Shown here: positions 7,734 to 17,174 of the stretch, piece after piece
How positions within the stretch are numbered: position 1 is the stretch's first letter
Layout of the letters: every line of letters begins with the position of its first letter
Source: Clostridiales bacterium
Lineage (GTDB): Bacteria; Bacillota; Clostridia; Oscillospirales; Acutalibacteraceae
NCBI GenBank assembly: GCA_012839345.1
Contig: DUNN01000036.1
Span: 62,001-126,000 of the forward strand
Reading direction: 5' to 3'
Length of the DNA: 64,000 nucleotides
Made by a program: the position numbers and the translations under genes
The notes under the pieces: model-generated
The model's database searches: none
What the model saw: only the letters and a program-made list of their open reading frames with translations
Told to the model about the DNA's origin: nothing

Positions 7734-9533
7734 TCACTCATCCCCTGCTGGATCCGGAATGCTGTTCCGTTCCGTTTTCTGTGCGGCGTCGTCAGGCACG
7801 GCAAGGATCACAATGGCGTTTCCATCCTTGTTTTCAAAGGAAAGGCCGTACTCCGTACCATAAATCAGCTGAATCCGTTGATTAATATTTTCAAGCCCGA
7901 CTCCGCTTCCGTTCGGTTTAATTTCTCCTGTTTTCAGTTTTTCCATAATGTCCGGTTCGATTTGCGAGCCGTTGTTTTTAACACAAATCAGTACGCGGTC
8001 TTCCTTTCTGGTAACGATGATTTTTATGGTGCAGACATCTGTGATTTGTTCCAGCGAGTACTTAATTGCGTTTTCCACCAGCGGCTGAATGCACATTTTG
8101 GGGATAAGCGTTTTCATCAGGTCGTCCTCCACCTGATAGGAAAAGTTCAGGCGGTCTTCAAAGCGAATCTGCTGAATCTGCAAGTAGTTTTCCACAATGG
8201 AAAGCTCTTTTTCAATCGGGACCAAGTCGGTTTTTGTATCAATCGAGTACCGCAGAAGTGCCCCCAAGGATTCGGTCATTTGAGAAATATTGTTTTCCCC
8301 GATAATTTTTGCCTGCCAGTTGATGGATTCTAGTGTGTTGAATAAAAAATGGGGGTTAATCTGCTGCTGCAGCATTTTTAACTGTGTGTCCTTAATCAAA
8401 ATCTGCTTGACATAATTTTCTTCAATCAACTGCTCAATCCGTTCCACCATGGAATCAAATTCCTGATGCAGCAGCCCAAGCTCGTCACGGCGCTGACGGT
8501 AGTCGTAATTCCGTTTGGACTGTTTTGCTCTGGTTCCATTTTTAAAGCTGTTGATTTTTTCAATCAGTGTATTCAGGTGCACCAGTACCGATTGGATTAG
8601 AAGGTTGGAAATCAGAACAGAGAGAAATGTGAAGAAGATGACTAATAGGATAAAAATCAAGTTTGAAAGTATGACAGAGTGGAAGACCTGATTGTAGTTG
8701 GTTGCAATATTACAGGTCCAGCCGACCTTGTCCATAGTACGGCTGACTACGAAATATTTTATGTGGTTCCGCTCCAGAATCTGATACGGAAGGCCGGAGG
8801 AGCGGTCCTCCTGAATCCGCATGGAATCGGGGTTATTGACCGGGTAAATCGGAAGATTGCCGTTCCAAATGTACAGCGAGGTGTCTTTGGAAGAATCGGT
8901 TTCTTTCTTAATATCTTCCACCATATTGCTGAGGTTTACCCGAATAACCAGAACACCGATGCTGTTCAGGCTGAGGTTTTCCGTTTTGCGGATGGAGCGC
9001 ACGCAGAGAATGCTGGAATCTTCCCGCCCTGTACTGATCCACACCGGGTTTCCGGCGTTCTGCTTCTGGATTTCCACAATCTTATTATGTACCGCTTCGG
9101 ACTCCGCAGAGGAGTCCCGACCATAGGAAATGGTGCCGTTGTTTTCTTCCAGTGCAATGTTGATAATGTTATGGTTGGAACCCGCAAAGGAGGTCATGAT
9201 TTCGGTAATGGCCTGTTTCGCCTTCCATTTCCCCATAACCATCTCATTGGCGGAGTTTAGTGTGGCAATTCCGGATTGTACTGTTTTACTAGTGGCAATA
9301 AACTGGGAGATATCCTCGATTTCGCCCATGTCGGATTCGATTTTGGATGAAACCATGGATAGTGGAACCGCGGATTTTTCATAGAGCAGATCGTTATAGC
9401 TTTTCAGAAGATACCGGCTGCTCACAATTACACTGATACCGATGCAAACGACATTCAGCAGGAGAATCGCGCGGAACTTGTTTTTGAGCCGCAGGTTGTT
9501 GATAGCCTGGCGGAGGGTATGTAAAAATTTCAT
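7734..9533 (-). CDS. YesM-like sensor histidine kinase
   Basis: The 599-residue membrane kinase has a first helix at about 20-42, an extracytoplasmic sensor region to about 285, a second helix at 287-312, then HAMP. The LytS/YesM-type kinase core carries NPHFLFN (phospho-acceptor His395) and is followed by an HATPase domain with PLVENAIKYS and GSGVGLENINQRI. It should phosphorylate the downstream response regulator. Its gene is divergent from the binding-protein operon, as in sugar-sensing systems where the kinase senses substrate directly or with the binding protein. The ligand is not deducible, but context suggests pectin-derived oligosaccharides. Confidence 0.9.
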   Translation of the reverse strand: MKFLHTLRQAINNLRLKNKFRAILLLNVVCIGISVIVSSRYLLKSYNDLLYEKSAVPLSMVSSKIESDMGEIEDISQFIATSKTVQSGIATLNSANEMVMGKWKAKQAITEIMTSFAGSNHNIINIALEENNGTISYGRDSSAESEAVHNKIVEIQKQNAGNPVWISTGREDSSILCVRSIRKTENLSLNSIGVLVIRVNLSNMVEDIKKETDSSKDTSLYIWNGNLPIYPVNNPDSMRIQEDRSSGLPYQILERNHIKYFVVSRTMDKVGWTCNIATNYNQVFHSVILSNLIFILLVIFFTFLSVLISNLLIQSVLVHLNTLIEKINSFKNGTRAKQSKRNYDYRQRRDELGLLHQEFDSMVERIEQLIEENYVKQILIKDTQLKMLQQQINPHFLFNTLESINWQAKIIGENNISQMTESLGALLRYSIDTKTDLVPIEKELSIVENYLQIQQIRFEDRLNFSYQVEDDLMKTLIPKMCIQPLVENAIKYSLEQITDVCTIKIIVTRKEDRVLICVKNNGSQIEPDIMEKLKTGEIKPNGSGVGLENINQRIQLIYGTEYGLSFENKDGNAIVILAVPDDAAQKTERNSIPDPAGDE

Positions 9534-9577
9534 AGGGAATAACCAATCCTATTGTTAAACATGTTATCACTACTTTT

Positions 9578-9607
9578 AATATAGACACAAATCCACCATT
9601 TTGTAAA
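9578..9607 (-). promoter_or_regulatory. predicted promoter for the kinase/regulator operon
   Basis: On the minus strand TTTACA (9607-9602) and TATATT (9583-9578) are 18 nt apart, about 45 bp before the kinase start. It lies in the divergent gap shared with the binding-protein gene. Confidence 0.45.
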
Positions 9608-9669
9608 GAAAAATTTATGGAATTAAACCGAAACACATTTTTTTAAACAACTTTGCATGGAAATTTGTA

Positions 9670-9698
9670 TTTCAACTTTGAGAAATCGCTCTTATAAT
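9670..9698 (+). promoter_or_regulatory. predicted promoter for the sugar-uptake operon
   Basis: TATAAT (9693-9698) is preceded at 17 nt by TTTCAA (9670-9675). The poor -35 box suits activation, plausibly by the YesN-like regulator. It is 48 bp before the lipoprotein start. Confidence 0.45.
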
Positions 9699-9745
9699 AA
9701 ACATCAGAATTCACAAATTCAATTCAATTGAATGGAGGAAGTTTG

Positions 9746-11080
9746 ATGAAAAAGCGTATTCTTTCCATTGCGCTTGCCTGTGCGATGATTGTAGCTTCGT
9801 TCGCAGGATGCGGCGGTGGAACAACCACATCCACAGATGCAGGAAGCGCTGCCGGCAGCGATGCCAGCCAGGCGGCGACCGAAACCAAAAAAATCCGTGT
9901 GGCATGGTGGGGCAACCAGGTGCGTAACGATCGTACCACCAAGGTTCTGAAAATGTATGAGGAAAAAAATCCGGGCGTAAAATTTGAAACCGAATTTTCC
10001 GACTGGAGCGGCTATTGGGATAAGATGGCTACTGAGGCGGCCGCAAATTCCATGCCGGACATTATTCAGATGGACTATCAGTACATCAAGCAGTATGTAA
10101 ACAAAAAGCAGCTGGCGGATTTGACTCCTTATGTTGGCAAGCAGCTGAAACTGGACGATGTTTCCCAATTCTCCGTTGATGTCGGCAAGTTTAACGATAA
10201 GCTCTACGGTGTCAGCCTGGGTGTTACCTCTCCTGCTATGATTTATGATATAGATTCAGTGCAGCAGGCCGGCGTCACCCTGAAAAACGGCATGACCATG
10301 TCCGAGTTCATCGACGCCGCGAAGAAAATTAAGGAAAAGACCGGCAAGACCTGCGACTTTGTTTACAGCGACGGCGAGACCATGATGGAATATCTCGTAA
10401 GAGGTCAGGGTAAGGTGCTGTTCCAGGACGGCAAGCTCGGCATTGACAGCAGCAAAGATGTCCTTCCGTTCTTCCAGCTGTTTGAAGACGGCGTTAAGGG
10501 CGGTTATCTGACTTCCGCGGAAGATCTGGATGCTTCCGTTGGCACCGGTATTGAACAAGGCCTGCTGGTTCTGGGCAAACAGTGGGAGGTTATGACCACC
10601 TCTAACCAGCTGTCCGCTTATGCTGCAGCCGCTAAGGACAAAAAGCTGGGCATTGTAACCTGGCCGGTTGGTGATAATGACACCCAGAAGGCAATGTTCT
10701 TGAAGCCTTCTATGTATTTCTCAGTATCTGCCGCTTCCAAGAATGTGGAAGAATGCGCCAAGGTGATTGATTTCTTTACCAACAATGCCGAAGCCTATGA
10801 AACCCTTCTGACCGACCGTGGCGTTCCGGTTTCCAACAAGGTGCAGGAAGCCATTAAGCCGAAGGTCGACGAAAGCAGCAAACAGCTCTTTGATTATATT
10901 TCCGCCATTGAGTCGGAATGCTCTGACACCAACCCGCCGCCGCCGGCAGGCATGACCGAAGTGGCAACGCTTGCGCATAACCTGACAGAGCAGGTTGTGT
11001 ACCAGAAGCTTACCGCACAGCAGGCCGCGGATCAGTTCTTCACCCAGGCGAATGCGATTCTGAAGAAAGCAGCCGGTTGA
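9746..11080 (+). CDS. extracellular solute-binding lipoprotein, sugar ABC importer
   Basis: The 444-residue protein starts with a lipoprotein signal peptide (about 1-21, lipobox ASFAGC, Cys22) and a Gly/Ser/Thr-rich spacer. The mature part is a family 1 sugar-binding fold (KKIRVAWWGNQ, DIIQMDYQYIKQY). It captures oligosaccharide outside the membrane and delivers it to the two permeases that follow. The ATG at 9746 follows GGAGGAAG; an upstream in-frame start at 9728 would spoil the signal peptide. An attenuator hairpin after the gene would let binding protein exceed permease. The ligand is inferred to be a rhamnogalacturonan-derived oligomer from the operon's enzymes. Confidence 0.92.
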   Translation: MKKRILSIALACAMIVASFAGCGGGTTTSTDAGSAAGSDASQAATETKKIRVAWWGNQVRNDRTTKVLKMYEEKNPGVKFETEFSDWSGYWDKMATEAAANSMPDIIQMDYQYIKQYVNKKQLADLTPYVGKQLKLDDVSQFSVDVGKFNDKLYGVSLGVTSPAMIYDIDSVQQAGVTLKNGMTMSEFIDAAKKIKEKTGKTCDFVYSDGETMMEYLVRGQGKVLFQDGKLGIDSSKDVLPFFQLFEDGVKGGYLTSAEDLDASVGTGIEQGLLVLGKQWEVMTTSNQLSAYAAAAKDKKLGIVTWPVGDNDTQKAMFLKPSMYFSVSAASKNVEECAKVIDFFTNNAEAYETLLTDRGVPVSNKVQEAIKPKVDESSKQLFDYISAIESECSDTNPPPPAGMTEVATLAHNLTEQVVYQKLTAQQAADQFFTQANAILKKAAG

Positions 11081-11113
11081 TGACTATCTGAGTTCCTGAA
11101 CTGTATTTTCGTT

Positions 11114-11158
11114 ATGCCGTGTTTTGTGAACTACGGTTTTGCAAAACACGGCATTTTT
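11114..11158 (+). terminator. partial terminator after the binding-protein gene
   Basis: A 13-bp perfect stem (11114-11126 with 11142-11154) is followed by five T. It lies between the binding protein and its permeases, the usual place for a read-through terminator that adjusts stoichiometry. Confidence 0.8.
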
Positions 11159-11333
11159 AAAAAAAGTATCGCTTATTTGGCGTATGGGCGCAGTTCCTTT
11201 CAGCCGTAGTTTGCAAGTCGGGTTGATGCGCCTAATTTTATATGATTCGACAGGGAAGTCGGTTTTGCCCTGGGGTATATTGCCCGCGGGCGGAGGCAAA
11301 ACAGGACCCCACAGTGAAAGGGTGGTCATAACG

Positions 11334-12227
11334 ATGACGATCAAACAAAAACTCAACAGGGAGAGTACGGCTGGTTACGTTTTCATTCTTCCGTTTATTA
11401 TCGGTTTTTTGGCGTTTACCATTATTCCGATTTTCTTTTCCTTCGCGCTGTCCTTTACCAGTTACGACGTTCTTTCCGCTCCAAAATTTATCGGAATCGA
11501 CAATTATGTACAGATGTTTACGAACGACTCGAAATTCTGGAAAAGTATGGGAGTTACGTTCTATTACGCACTGGTGTCTGTTCCGCTGCGTTTGATTTTT
11601 GCTTTGCTGGTCGCCATGATTCTGGTGCGGCCGTCCAAAGCTTCCGGCGTATACCGTGCGATTTATTATCTGCCGTCCATCATGGGTGGCAGCGTGGCAG
11701 TCGCTGTTTTGTGGAAAAGACTCTTTGCCAGCGACGGTGCTATTAATGCGCTGCTGCAGCTGGTTGGAATTCCGTGCAAGATTGCCTGGCTGTCCAACAC
11801 GAGCACGGCAATTTGGACCCTGATTATTCTTGCAGTTTGGCAGTTCGGCTCTTCCATGTTGATTTTCCTTTCCGGCCTGAAGCAGATTCCGGTTACTTAT
11901 TATGAAGCCGCCACAATTGACGGTGCGGGAAAGATGAAACAGTTTTTCAGCATTACGCTGCCCATGCTGACTCCGGTGATCTTTTTCAACCTTGTGATGC
12001 AGCTGATTAACGGATTTATGGCATTTACACAGTGCTATATTATTACGCAGGGCAAGCCGCTTGATTCTACTTTGTTCTATACGGTTTATATGTATCAGAA
12101 CTCCTTCCAGTTCAATCAAATGGGTTACGGCTGCGCGATGGCGTGGGTCATGCTCTTAATTGTCGCATTGCTGACCGGCGTACTGTTTAAAACATCCAAC
12201 AACTGGGTTTACTATGCGTCAAAGTAG
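11334..12227 (+). CDS. ABC sugar transporter permease, MalF type
   Basis: This is a 297-residue membrane protein with about six helices, the first at residues 13-37. Its EAA loop reads YYEAATIDGAGKMKQF. The ATG at 11334 follows AAAGGGTGG; the open frame extends upstream to 11139 but that part overlaps the terminator and has no ribosome site. It pairs with the next permease, 9 bp downstream, and with the lipoprotein upstream. Confidence 0.9.
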   Translation: MTIKQKLNRESTAGYVFILPFIIGFLAFTIIPIFFSFALSFTSYDVLSAPKFIGIDNYVQMFTNDSKFWKSMGVTFYYALVSVPLRLIFALLVAMILVRPSKASGVYRAIYYLPSIMGGSVAVAVLWKRLFASDGAINALLQLVGIPCKIAWLSNTSTAIWTLIILAVWQFGSSMLIFLSGLKQIPVTYYEAATIDGAGKMKQFFSITLPMLTPVIFFNLVMQLINGFMAFTQCYIITQGKPLDSTLFYTVYMYQNSFQFNQMGYGCAMAWVMLLIVALLTGVLFKTSNNWVYYASK

Positions 12228-12236
12228 GAGGAAACC

Positions 12237-13085
12237 ATGAATTACACACAAAGAAAAAAAATCGGTACCGTTATTTATCATATTTTAATCTGCTTTTTCG
12301 GAATCGTCATGATTTATCCTCTGCTCTGGATGGTAATGAGTTCTTTTAAGGATAATACGGAGATTTTCACCAACGCAAAATCGCTGATTCCAAAAACATT
12401 TGAACTGACAAACTATTCCACCGGCTGGGCCGGATTCGGTGGCATCAGCTTTTCGGTGTTCTTCCGCAATTCGTTTGTCATCTGCATCCTTGCCACCGTG
12501 GGAACCGTAATTTCCTCCGCTGTGATTGCATACGGCTTTTCCCGCTGCAACTTTAAGTTGCGCGGATTCTGGTTTGCCTGCATGATCGTTTCCATGATGA
12601 TGCCGTTCCAGATTATCATGATTCCGCAGTTTATCATTTTTAAGCAGCTGAACTGGGTGGGTACGTTCGCACCGCTGATTGTTCCGTACTTCTTCGGACT
12701 TCCGTTCGGCATCTTCCTCATTATGCAGTTCATCCGTGGAATTCCAAGGGAACTGGACGAGGCGGCGAAAATCGATGGGTGCTCCATTTACGGCATTTTT
12801 GTCCGCGTGATTCTTCCCTTGATTGTGCCCGCGCTGGTAACCACCGCAATTTTTTCCTTCATGTGGCGCTGGGATGATTTCCTTGCCGCTCTGCTTTACT
12901 TGAATAAGCCGTCTTTTTATCCGGTTTCGCTCGCCCTGAAAATGTTCTCTGACCCGTCGGCGCAGTCAAACTGGGGCAGCATGTTCGCAATGGCTTCCCT
13001 GTCGCTTATCCCGATTTTTGTCATTTTTATCACGATGCAGAAGTATTTGGTGGAAGGCATTAGCACAACCGGTATGAAGGACTGA
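12237..13085 (+). CDS. ABC sugar transporter permease, MalG type
   Basis: The 282-residue membrane protein has its first helix at about 12-34. The EAA loop reads LDEAAKIDGCSIYGIF and the C terminus VEGISTTGMKD is the usual MalG-family ending. An AGGAGG site precedes the ATG directly after the previous stop. It completes the importer whose cytoplasmic ATPase is not encoded in the window. Confidence 0.9.
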   Translation: MNYTQRKKIGTVIYHILICFFGIVMIYPLLWMVMSSFKDNTEIFTNAKSLIPKTFELTNYSTGWAGFGGISFSVFFRNSFVICILATVGTVISSAVIAYGFSRCNFKLRGFWFACMIVSMMMPFQIIMIPQFIIFKQLNWVGTFAPLIVPYFFGLPFGIFLIMQFIRGIPRELDEAAKIDGCSIYGIFVRVILPLIVPALVTTAIFSFMWRWDDFLAALLYLNKPSFYPVSLALKMFSDPSAQSNWGSMFAMASLSLIPIFVIFITMQKYLVEGISTTGMKD

Positions 13086-13101
13086 AAGGAAGGCCGTTTT
13101 A

Positions 13102-14835
13102 TTGCAGTCAGCAGAACAGTGTTTTTCAGCAAAGTTTGTGTTTCCACCGGAGGTGCCCTCGCAGGGTGATATTCCGGTGGACGGCGATTGCCTTTACCTT
13201 GCAGAAGCCGGCTATGGTTTTGTTACGGATGCAAAAAGCGCTTTGGGGGAAAATGGGGGAATTCCCGAAATCAACAACGGCTTTGTGCCTGCGGAGCACC
13301 GGAAAGGCGTGCTTCCCCGCTATTTCCGTGTACGGGTGCCGCACAGCGGAAATTACACGGTCTCCGTGACCATTGCCTGTGAAGCTTCGGAGGACGTCGT
13401 GCTCTTTTCCGAACGGCGCCGGTTCGTTTGGAAAGAAAAGGCAGAAAAGGGAGCGGTCTTGACCCATACCTTTACGGCAAACGTCTGCCCGGTCATACCG
13501 ACTGGTAAAAAAGAACCGTACCCGGATGAGGCTGTTGATCTGACGCTTATAGGGGAACATGCTACATTCCGCAGGATTACGGTTGAGGAAACGCACAGCG
13601 CCGTAACCATCTTTCTAGCAGGGGATTCTACTGTGACCGACCAGCAGGCAGATTCGCCTTATCTTCCCACGGAAAGCTACTGCGGCTGGGGGCAGGCGCT
13701 GCCGCTTTTTTTCCGCAGCGGGGCTACGGTGTCCAATCACGCACATTCCGGCTTTACCACGGAAGATTTCCTGCAGGGCGGGCACTGGGAGATTATAAAA
13801 CAGGCGATGCACCCGGGAGATTACGTTTTTATCCAATTCGGACACAACGATGAGAAAATACCGCATTTGGCGGCATTCAGCGGGTATCGCAGAAATTTGG
13901 AACGCCTGATTGACGAAACAAAGGAAAACGGGGGCATTCCGGTTTTGGTGACTTCGGTCAGCCGGAACCTGTGGAACGCGCCGGACGGCGGGTTCAACGA
14001 TTTACTGGAGGACTGGGCGCAGGCTTGCCGCGTTATCGCGCGCGAAAAGAAGATTGCCCTGATTGACCTTCATGAAAAAACGAAACGGTTTTTCTATTCG
14101 CTTGGCCGTACACATGGAAGCGAATATTGCAGAAAGTATTTTTATCCCGGCGACTTTACGCATTTTAACGATATTGGTGGGGCGTTAATTGCGTCCTTCG
14201 TGGCGGAGGAAATGAAAAAGGTTTGTCCGCCAGAATTGTCAAAATACCTAATGGAGTTGCCGGCTTGCGGGGAAGAGTGGAAACAGGACCCGGTTCCGGA
14301 ATTCCCCGCGGAGTTTGACGATCTTGCCGAAAGTCCGGAACAGGAAGCTGTCCGGGAACTGTCGGCCAAAGGAATCCTTCGGAGCGAGGGGCGCAGCTTT
14401 TGCCCGGATGCAGCGTACAGCAGGGTAAATTTTCTGGCTTCCGCGTTTATTGCGCTGATTTATCTGCCGAAAACGGCGTGGAACAATGCCTGCGCCGACG
14501 TGCGCGGGGACGAGTGGTATGCCGGAAATATTCAGGCTGCGGCGGAAAACGGATTTCTGGACCCGGAACTGCTGATTGGCGGAACGTTTAAACCAGACGC
14601 CGCGATTTTGGAACGCGATGCGCTTTCCATCCTTGTACGGATGCTGCAGGATAAATTTGAAATTCACAAGCGCTGCGGAATGGCGGCGGAAAAGCTGAAT
14701 TCACTGGACCGCGAAGAACGAATCGCAGCGGTTGCCGGGGCGGTGCATCTGAATTCCTGGAACAGCGGCCGAGTGCTTACCCGCGCCCGCGCGGCGGCTT
14801 TGCTGAAACAGGTAATGGCGGAAGTGCTGGAATAA
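13102..14835 (+). CDS. SGNH/GDSL esterase (rhamnogalacturonan acetylesterase-like) with SLH-like C terminus
   Basis: The 577-residue protein starts at TTG 13102, supported by AAAGGAAGG 8-9 nt upstream. Residues 1-165 form a beta-rich N-terminal domain. The SGNH hydrolase core (about 168-375) shows block I GDSTVTDQ (nucleophile Ser), block III GHND and block V DFTHFN (catalytic Asp/His), the pattern of YesT/RhgT-type acetylesterases that deacetylate rhamnogalacturonan. Residues 415-575 resemble two degenerate S-layer homology repeats (AVRELSAKGIL, NIQAAAENGFL). No signal peptide is seen, which is odd for SLH-like modules, so the C terminus may be repurposed. The predicted role is removal of acetyl groups from imported pectic oligosaccharides. 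Confidence 0.78.
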   Translation: MQSAEQCFSAKFVFPPEVPSQGDIPVDGDCLYLAEAGYGFVTDAKSALGENGGIPEINNGFVPAEHRKGVLPRYFRVRVPHSGNYTVSVTIACEASEDVVLFSERRRFVWKEKAEKGAVLTHTFTANVCPVIPTGKKEPYPDEAVDLTLIGEHATFRRITVEETHSAVTIFLAGDSTVTDQQADSPYLPTESYCGWGQALPLFFRSGATVSNHAHSGFTTEDFLQGGHWEIIKQAMHPGDYVFIQFGHNDEKIPHLAAFSGYRRNLERLIDETKENGGIPVLVTSVSRNLWNAPDGGFNDLLEDWAQACRVIAREKKIALIDLHEKTKRFFYSLGRTHGSEYCRKYFYPGDFTHFNDIGGALIASFVAEEMKKVCPPELSKYLMELPACGEEWKQDPVPEFPAEFDDLAESPEQEAVRELSAKGILRSEGRSFCPDAAYSRVNFLASAFIALIYLPKTAWNNACADVRGDEWYAGNIQAAAENGFLDPELLIGGTFKPDAAILERDALSILVRMLQDKFEIHKRCGMAAEKLNSLDREERIAAVAGAVHLNSWNSGRVLTRARAAALLKQVMAEVLE

Positions 14836-14914
14836 CCAAGGGGCAAATGCGTTTTTAAATGCTTTTCCTTTCAACAAAACAAGAAAACGCTGTATATAGG
14901 AACGGTGACAAATC

Positions 14915-17074
14915 ATGGAAACATATCTGGACCATACGCAGAGCATTGCTTATGCCTGCGGAACTCAAATTAACACGGTGTTAAGTACGGTGGCTAACCG
15001 GTATCTGGCGGAGAATCCCGCTCTGCCGTTCGTGTTCCGCCTGACTTCGGAACAGGCGTTTCAGCGGAATTCAGATTACCGCTATGTGTTCGACCTGAAC
15101 CGGGTTTTTCCGAACGCGGAAAACGAGCAGTGCGTTTATGCCTGGGCAAAACGGTGGAGCGACCAGGACTGCGACGAAGCCCTGATGGCGGTTGCGCACA
15201 GCCCGATGGATGTTTACGTAAACGAAACGCTGGTTTACCATTCTAACTTTTATGAAGAGAAAACAAGGTCGGAGCACACCGTTTTTCACGTGCAGTTGAA
15301 ACGCGGCTGGAACAGCTTTGTAATTCGTTTTGTAAAAACCTCGCTTGGTTTCGGCGGCGAATTTGGAAGCTCCTTCTTCAAATACACCGGCCGCCATTAT
15401 TTGGTTCCCACACCGGAACGTGAAGGGCAGGAGGGCTTTCTTTATACTGCACCGATGGAAGAGATGGAGGCGCTGCCCGTCATCGGAGAAAGTGAGGAGG
15501 GCAGCCCCGTTACCTGGTATCCGCGCATCGCATGGACCAAGGAAGAAAAGCAGTGCGGCCAAATGATGCGCCTTTACGGAGCCAAAAAAGGCCGCTTTGC
15601 ATACGGCTGGTCAAAGCTTTTCCTGATGAGCGGCGCCGAATGTCAGCTCAACGTTGGCACCAAAAGCCCGCTGACTCTGTATCTGGACGGAGATAAGGTT
15701 CTCGAAACCGATACGGTGGGATGCCAAAACATTCGATTCTCTTTGCACGGTGGGTTCCATGATCTGGTCGCGGAATCTGTACGCGGTCAGGACGACTGGG
15801 GCTTTTCGCTGTTCCTTGTTCAGCCGGAGCAAGGGGTTCGGTTTGTCAGTCCGTGCGACGTGAAGGGAACCAGCGACCCGTGGATTTACGTCGGCGCGTT
15901 TGAAGCGCGGCAGAATCCGGCGAAAATCACGGTGCTCGACCGGGTTTTCCAGACCGCACAGGGCAAGGATTATTGGCGTGTGGATCTGCCCCATATGGCG
16001 GTTCGGCCGTTCTTGGAAACACCGAATTTTGCGAACTGGAATTATCCGGTCGGTGTAACCCTATATGGCCTGCTGAAAACAGGGGAAGCCCTGCACCGCC
16101 CTGACCTTGCCGATTACGTGAAGGAGCACATCGAGCTTTGCACCCGGTTTTACGATTATTCCATATGGGACGGCAAAAAATTCGGCGCGCCGGGTATTAA
16201 CGCGCAGATTGCTTCTGTGGAAAGCCTGGATGACTGCGGTTCGTTTGCCTCTACCATGCTGGAATGCGCCAAACAGCAGGAACCGAGCGGATACCGCAAA
16301 ATCGCGGACAGCGTTGCAGACTATATTTCCAACCGTCAGGCCAGACTGCCGGATGGCTCCCTGTACCGCTATATTTCCTCTCTGCCTGAAATGAAAAATA
16401 CGGTTTGGCTCGATGACCTTTATATGAGTGTGCCGTTTTTGTCCCGCTATTACACGCTGACTGGCGACAGCCGGTATGTGGACGACGCGGCGCGGCAGTT
16501 CCTGCTTTACCGGGAAAAAATGTTTCTTCCGCAGCTGAAGGTTCTTTCCCATGTGTATTACACGGATTTAAAACTGGCGACCGGTGTTCCGTGGGGAAGA
16601 GGAAACGGATGGGTCGTGTTCGCACTGACGGAGCTTCTGGCGGTGCTTCCGCAGGACCATCCGTTGCGGGAAGAGCTTTTGGACTTTTACCGGGAAATTT
16701 GCGAGGGCTACCTTGCCCTGCAGGATGAGCATGGCCTGTGGCATCAGGTGCTGAACGACCCCGAATCGTATCCGGAGGCTTCCTGTACTTCCATGTTCAT
16801 TTGCGCGTTTGCGCGCGGCGTGCGCAACGGCTGGCTGAAGGATACCGCCATGTATGCCGAGGCGGCGCTTCGCGGCTGGGACGGGTTAGTGCGCTACACG
16901 GTGGACCGCGACGGCAACCTGTACGGAATCTGCAAGGGCTCCGGGCACTCGTTCAGCCCGCGTTACTATAAATACGATTTAAATTGGATTTTGAATGATA
17001 CGCACGGAATCGGCATCTTCCTGATGGCCGGCGCCGAAACGCAGAACATGCTTACCGCTCTGACGGAAAAATAA
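14915..17074 (+). CDS. GH105-like unsaturated rhamnogalacturonyl hydrolase with N-terminal extension
   Basis: The 719-residue protein has a beta-rich N-terminal half (1-340) and a C-terminal (alpha/alpha)6 barrel related to GH88/GH105 (YteR, YesR). Visible segments are NTVWLDDLYMSVPFLSRY, with its Asp pair, and GVPWGRGNGWVVFALTELL, with HQVLNDPESYPEASCTSMF after it; these match the GH105 core. Such enzymes remove unsaturated galacturonic acid from rhamnogalacturonan fragments. No signal peptide is found, so it is cytoplasmic. The ribosome site AGGAACGGTGA is moderate. It is longer than simple GH105 enzymes (about 370 aa), so the N-terminal domain may bind substrate. Confidence 0.78.
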   Translation: METYLDHTQSIAYACGTQINTVLSTVANRYLAENPALPFVFRLTSEQAFQRNSDYRYVFDLNRVFPNAENEQCVYAWAKRWSDQDCDEALMAVAHSPMDVYVNETLVYHSNFYEEKTRSEHTVFHVQLKRGWNSFVIRFVKTSLGFGGEFGSSFFKYTGRHYLVPTPEREGQEGFLYTAPMEEMEALPVIGESEEGSPVTWYPRIAWTKEEKQCGQMMRLYGAKKGRFAYGWSKLFLMSGAECQLNVGTKSPLTLYLDGDKVLETDTVGCQNIRFSLHGGFHDLVAESVRGQDDWGFSLFLVQPEQGVRFVSPCDVKGTSDPWIYVGAFEARQNPAKITVLDRVFQTAQGKDYWRVDLPHMAVRPFLETPNFANWNYPVGVTLYGLLKTGEALHRPDLADYVKEHIELCTRFYDYSIWDGKKFGAPGINAQIASVESLDDCGSFASTMLECAKQQEPSGYRKIADSVADYISNRQARLPDGSLYRYISSLPEMKNTVWLDDLYMSVPFLSRYYTLTGDSRYVDDAARQFLLYREKMFLPQLKVLSHVYYTDLKLATGVPWGRGNGWVVFALTELLAVLPQDHPLREELLDFYREICEGYLALQDEHGLWHQVLNDPESYPEASCTSMFICAFARGVRNGWLKDTAMYAEAALRGWDGLVRYTVDRDGNLYGICKGSGHSFSPRYYKYDLNWILNDTHGIGIFLMAGAETQNMLTALTEK

Positions 17075-17110
17075 ATTCCTGCCGGTGGGCTTACTCTGCG
17101 GCTGCTTAGT

Positions 17111-17144
17111 GGAAACCATCGGCCTAGGCCGATGGTTTCCTTTT
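17111..17144 (+). terminator. intercistronic hairpin before the GH112 gene
   Basis: A perfect 12-bp inverted repeat (17111-17122 with 17129-17140) with a 6-nt centre is followed by four T. It lies between two co-directional catabolic genes and probably gives partial termination. Confidence 0.7.
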
Positions 17145-17174
17145 CACAAGAACGTGAGGAAAGGGACTGATGAA

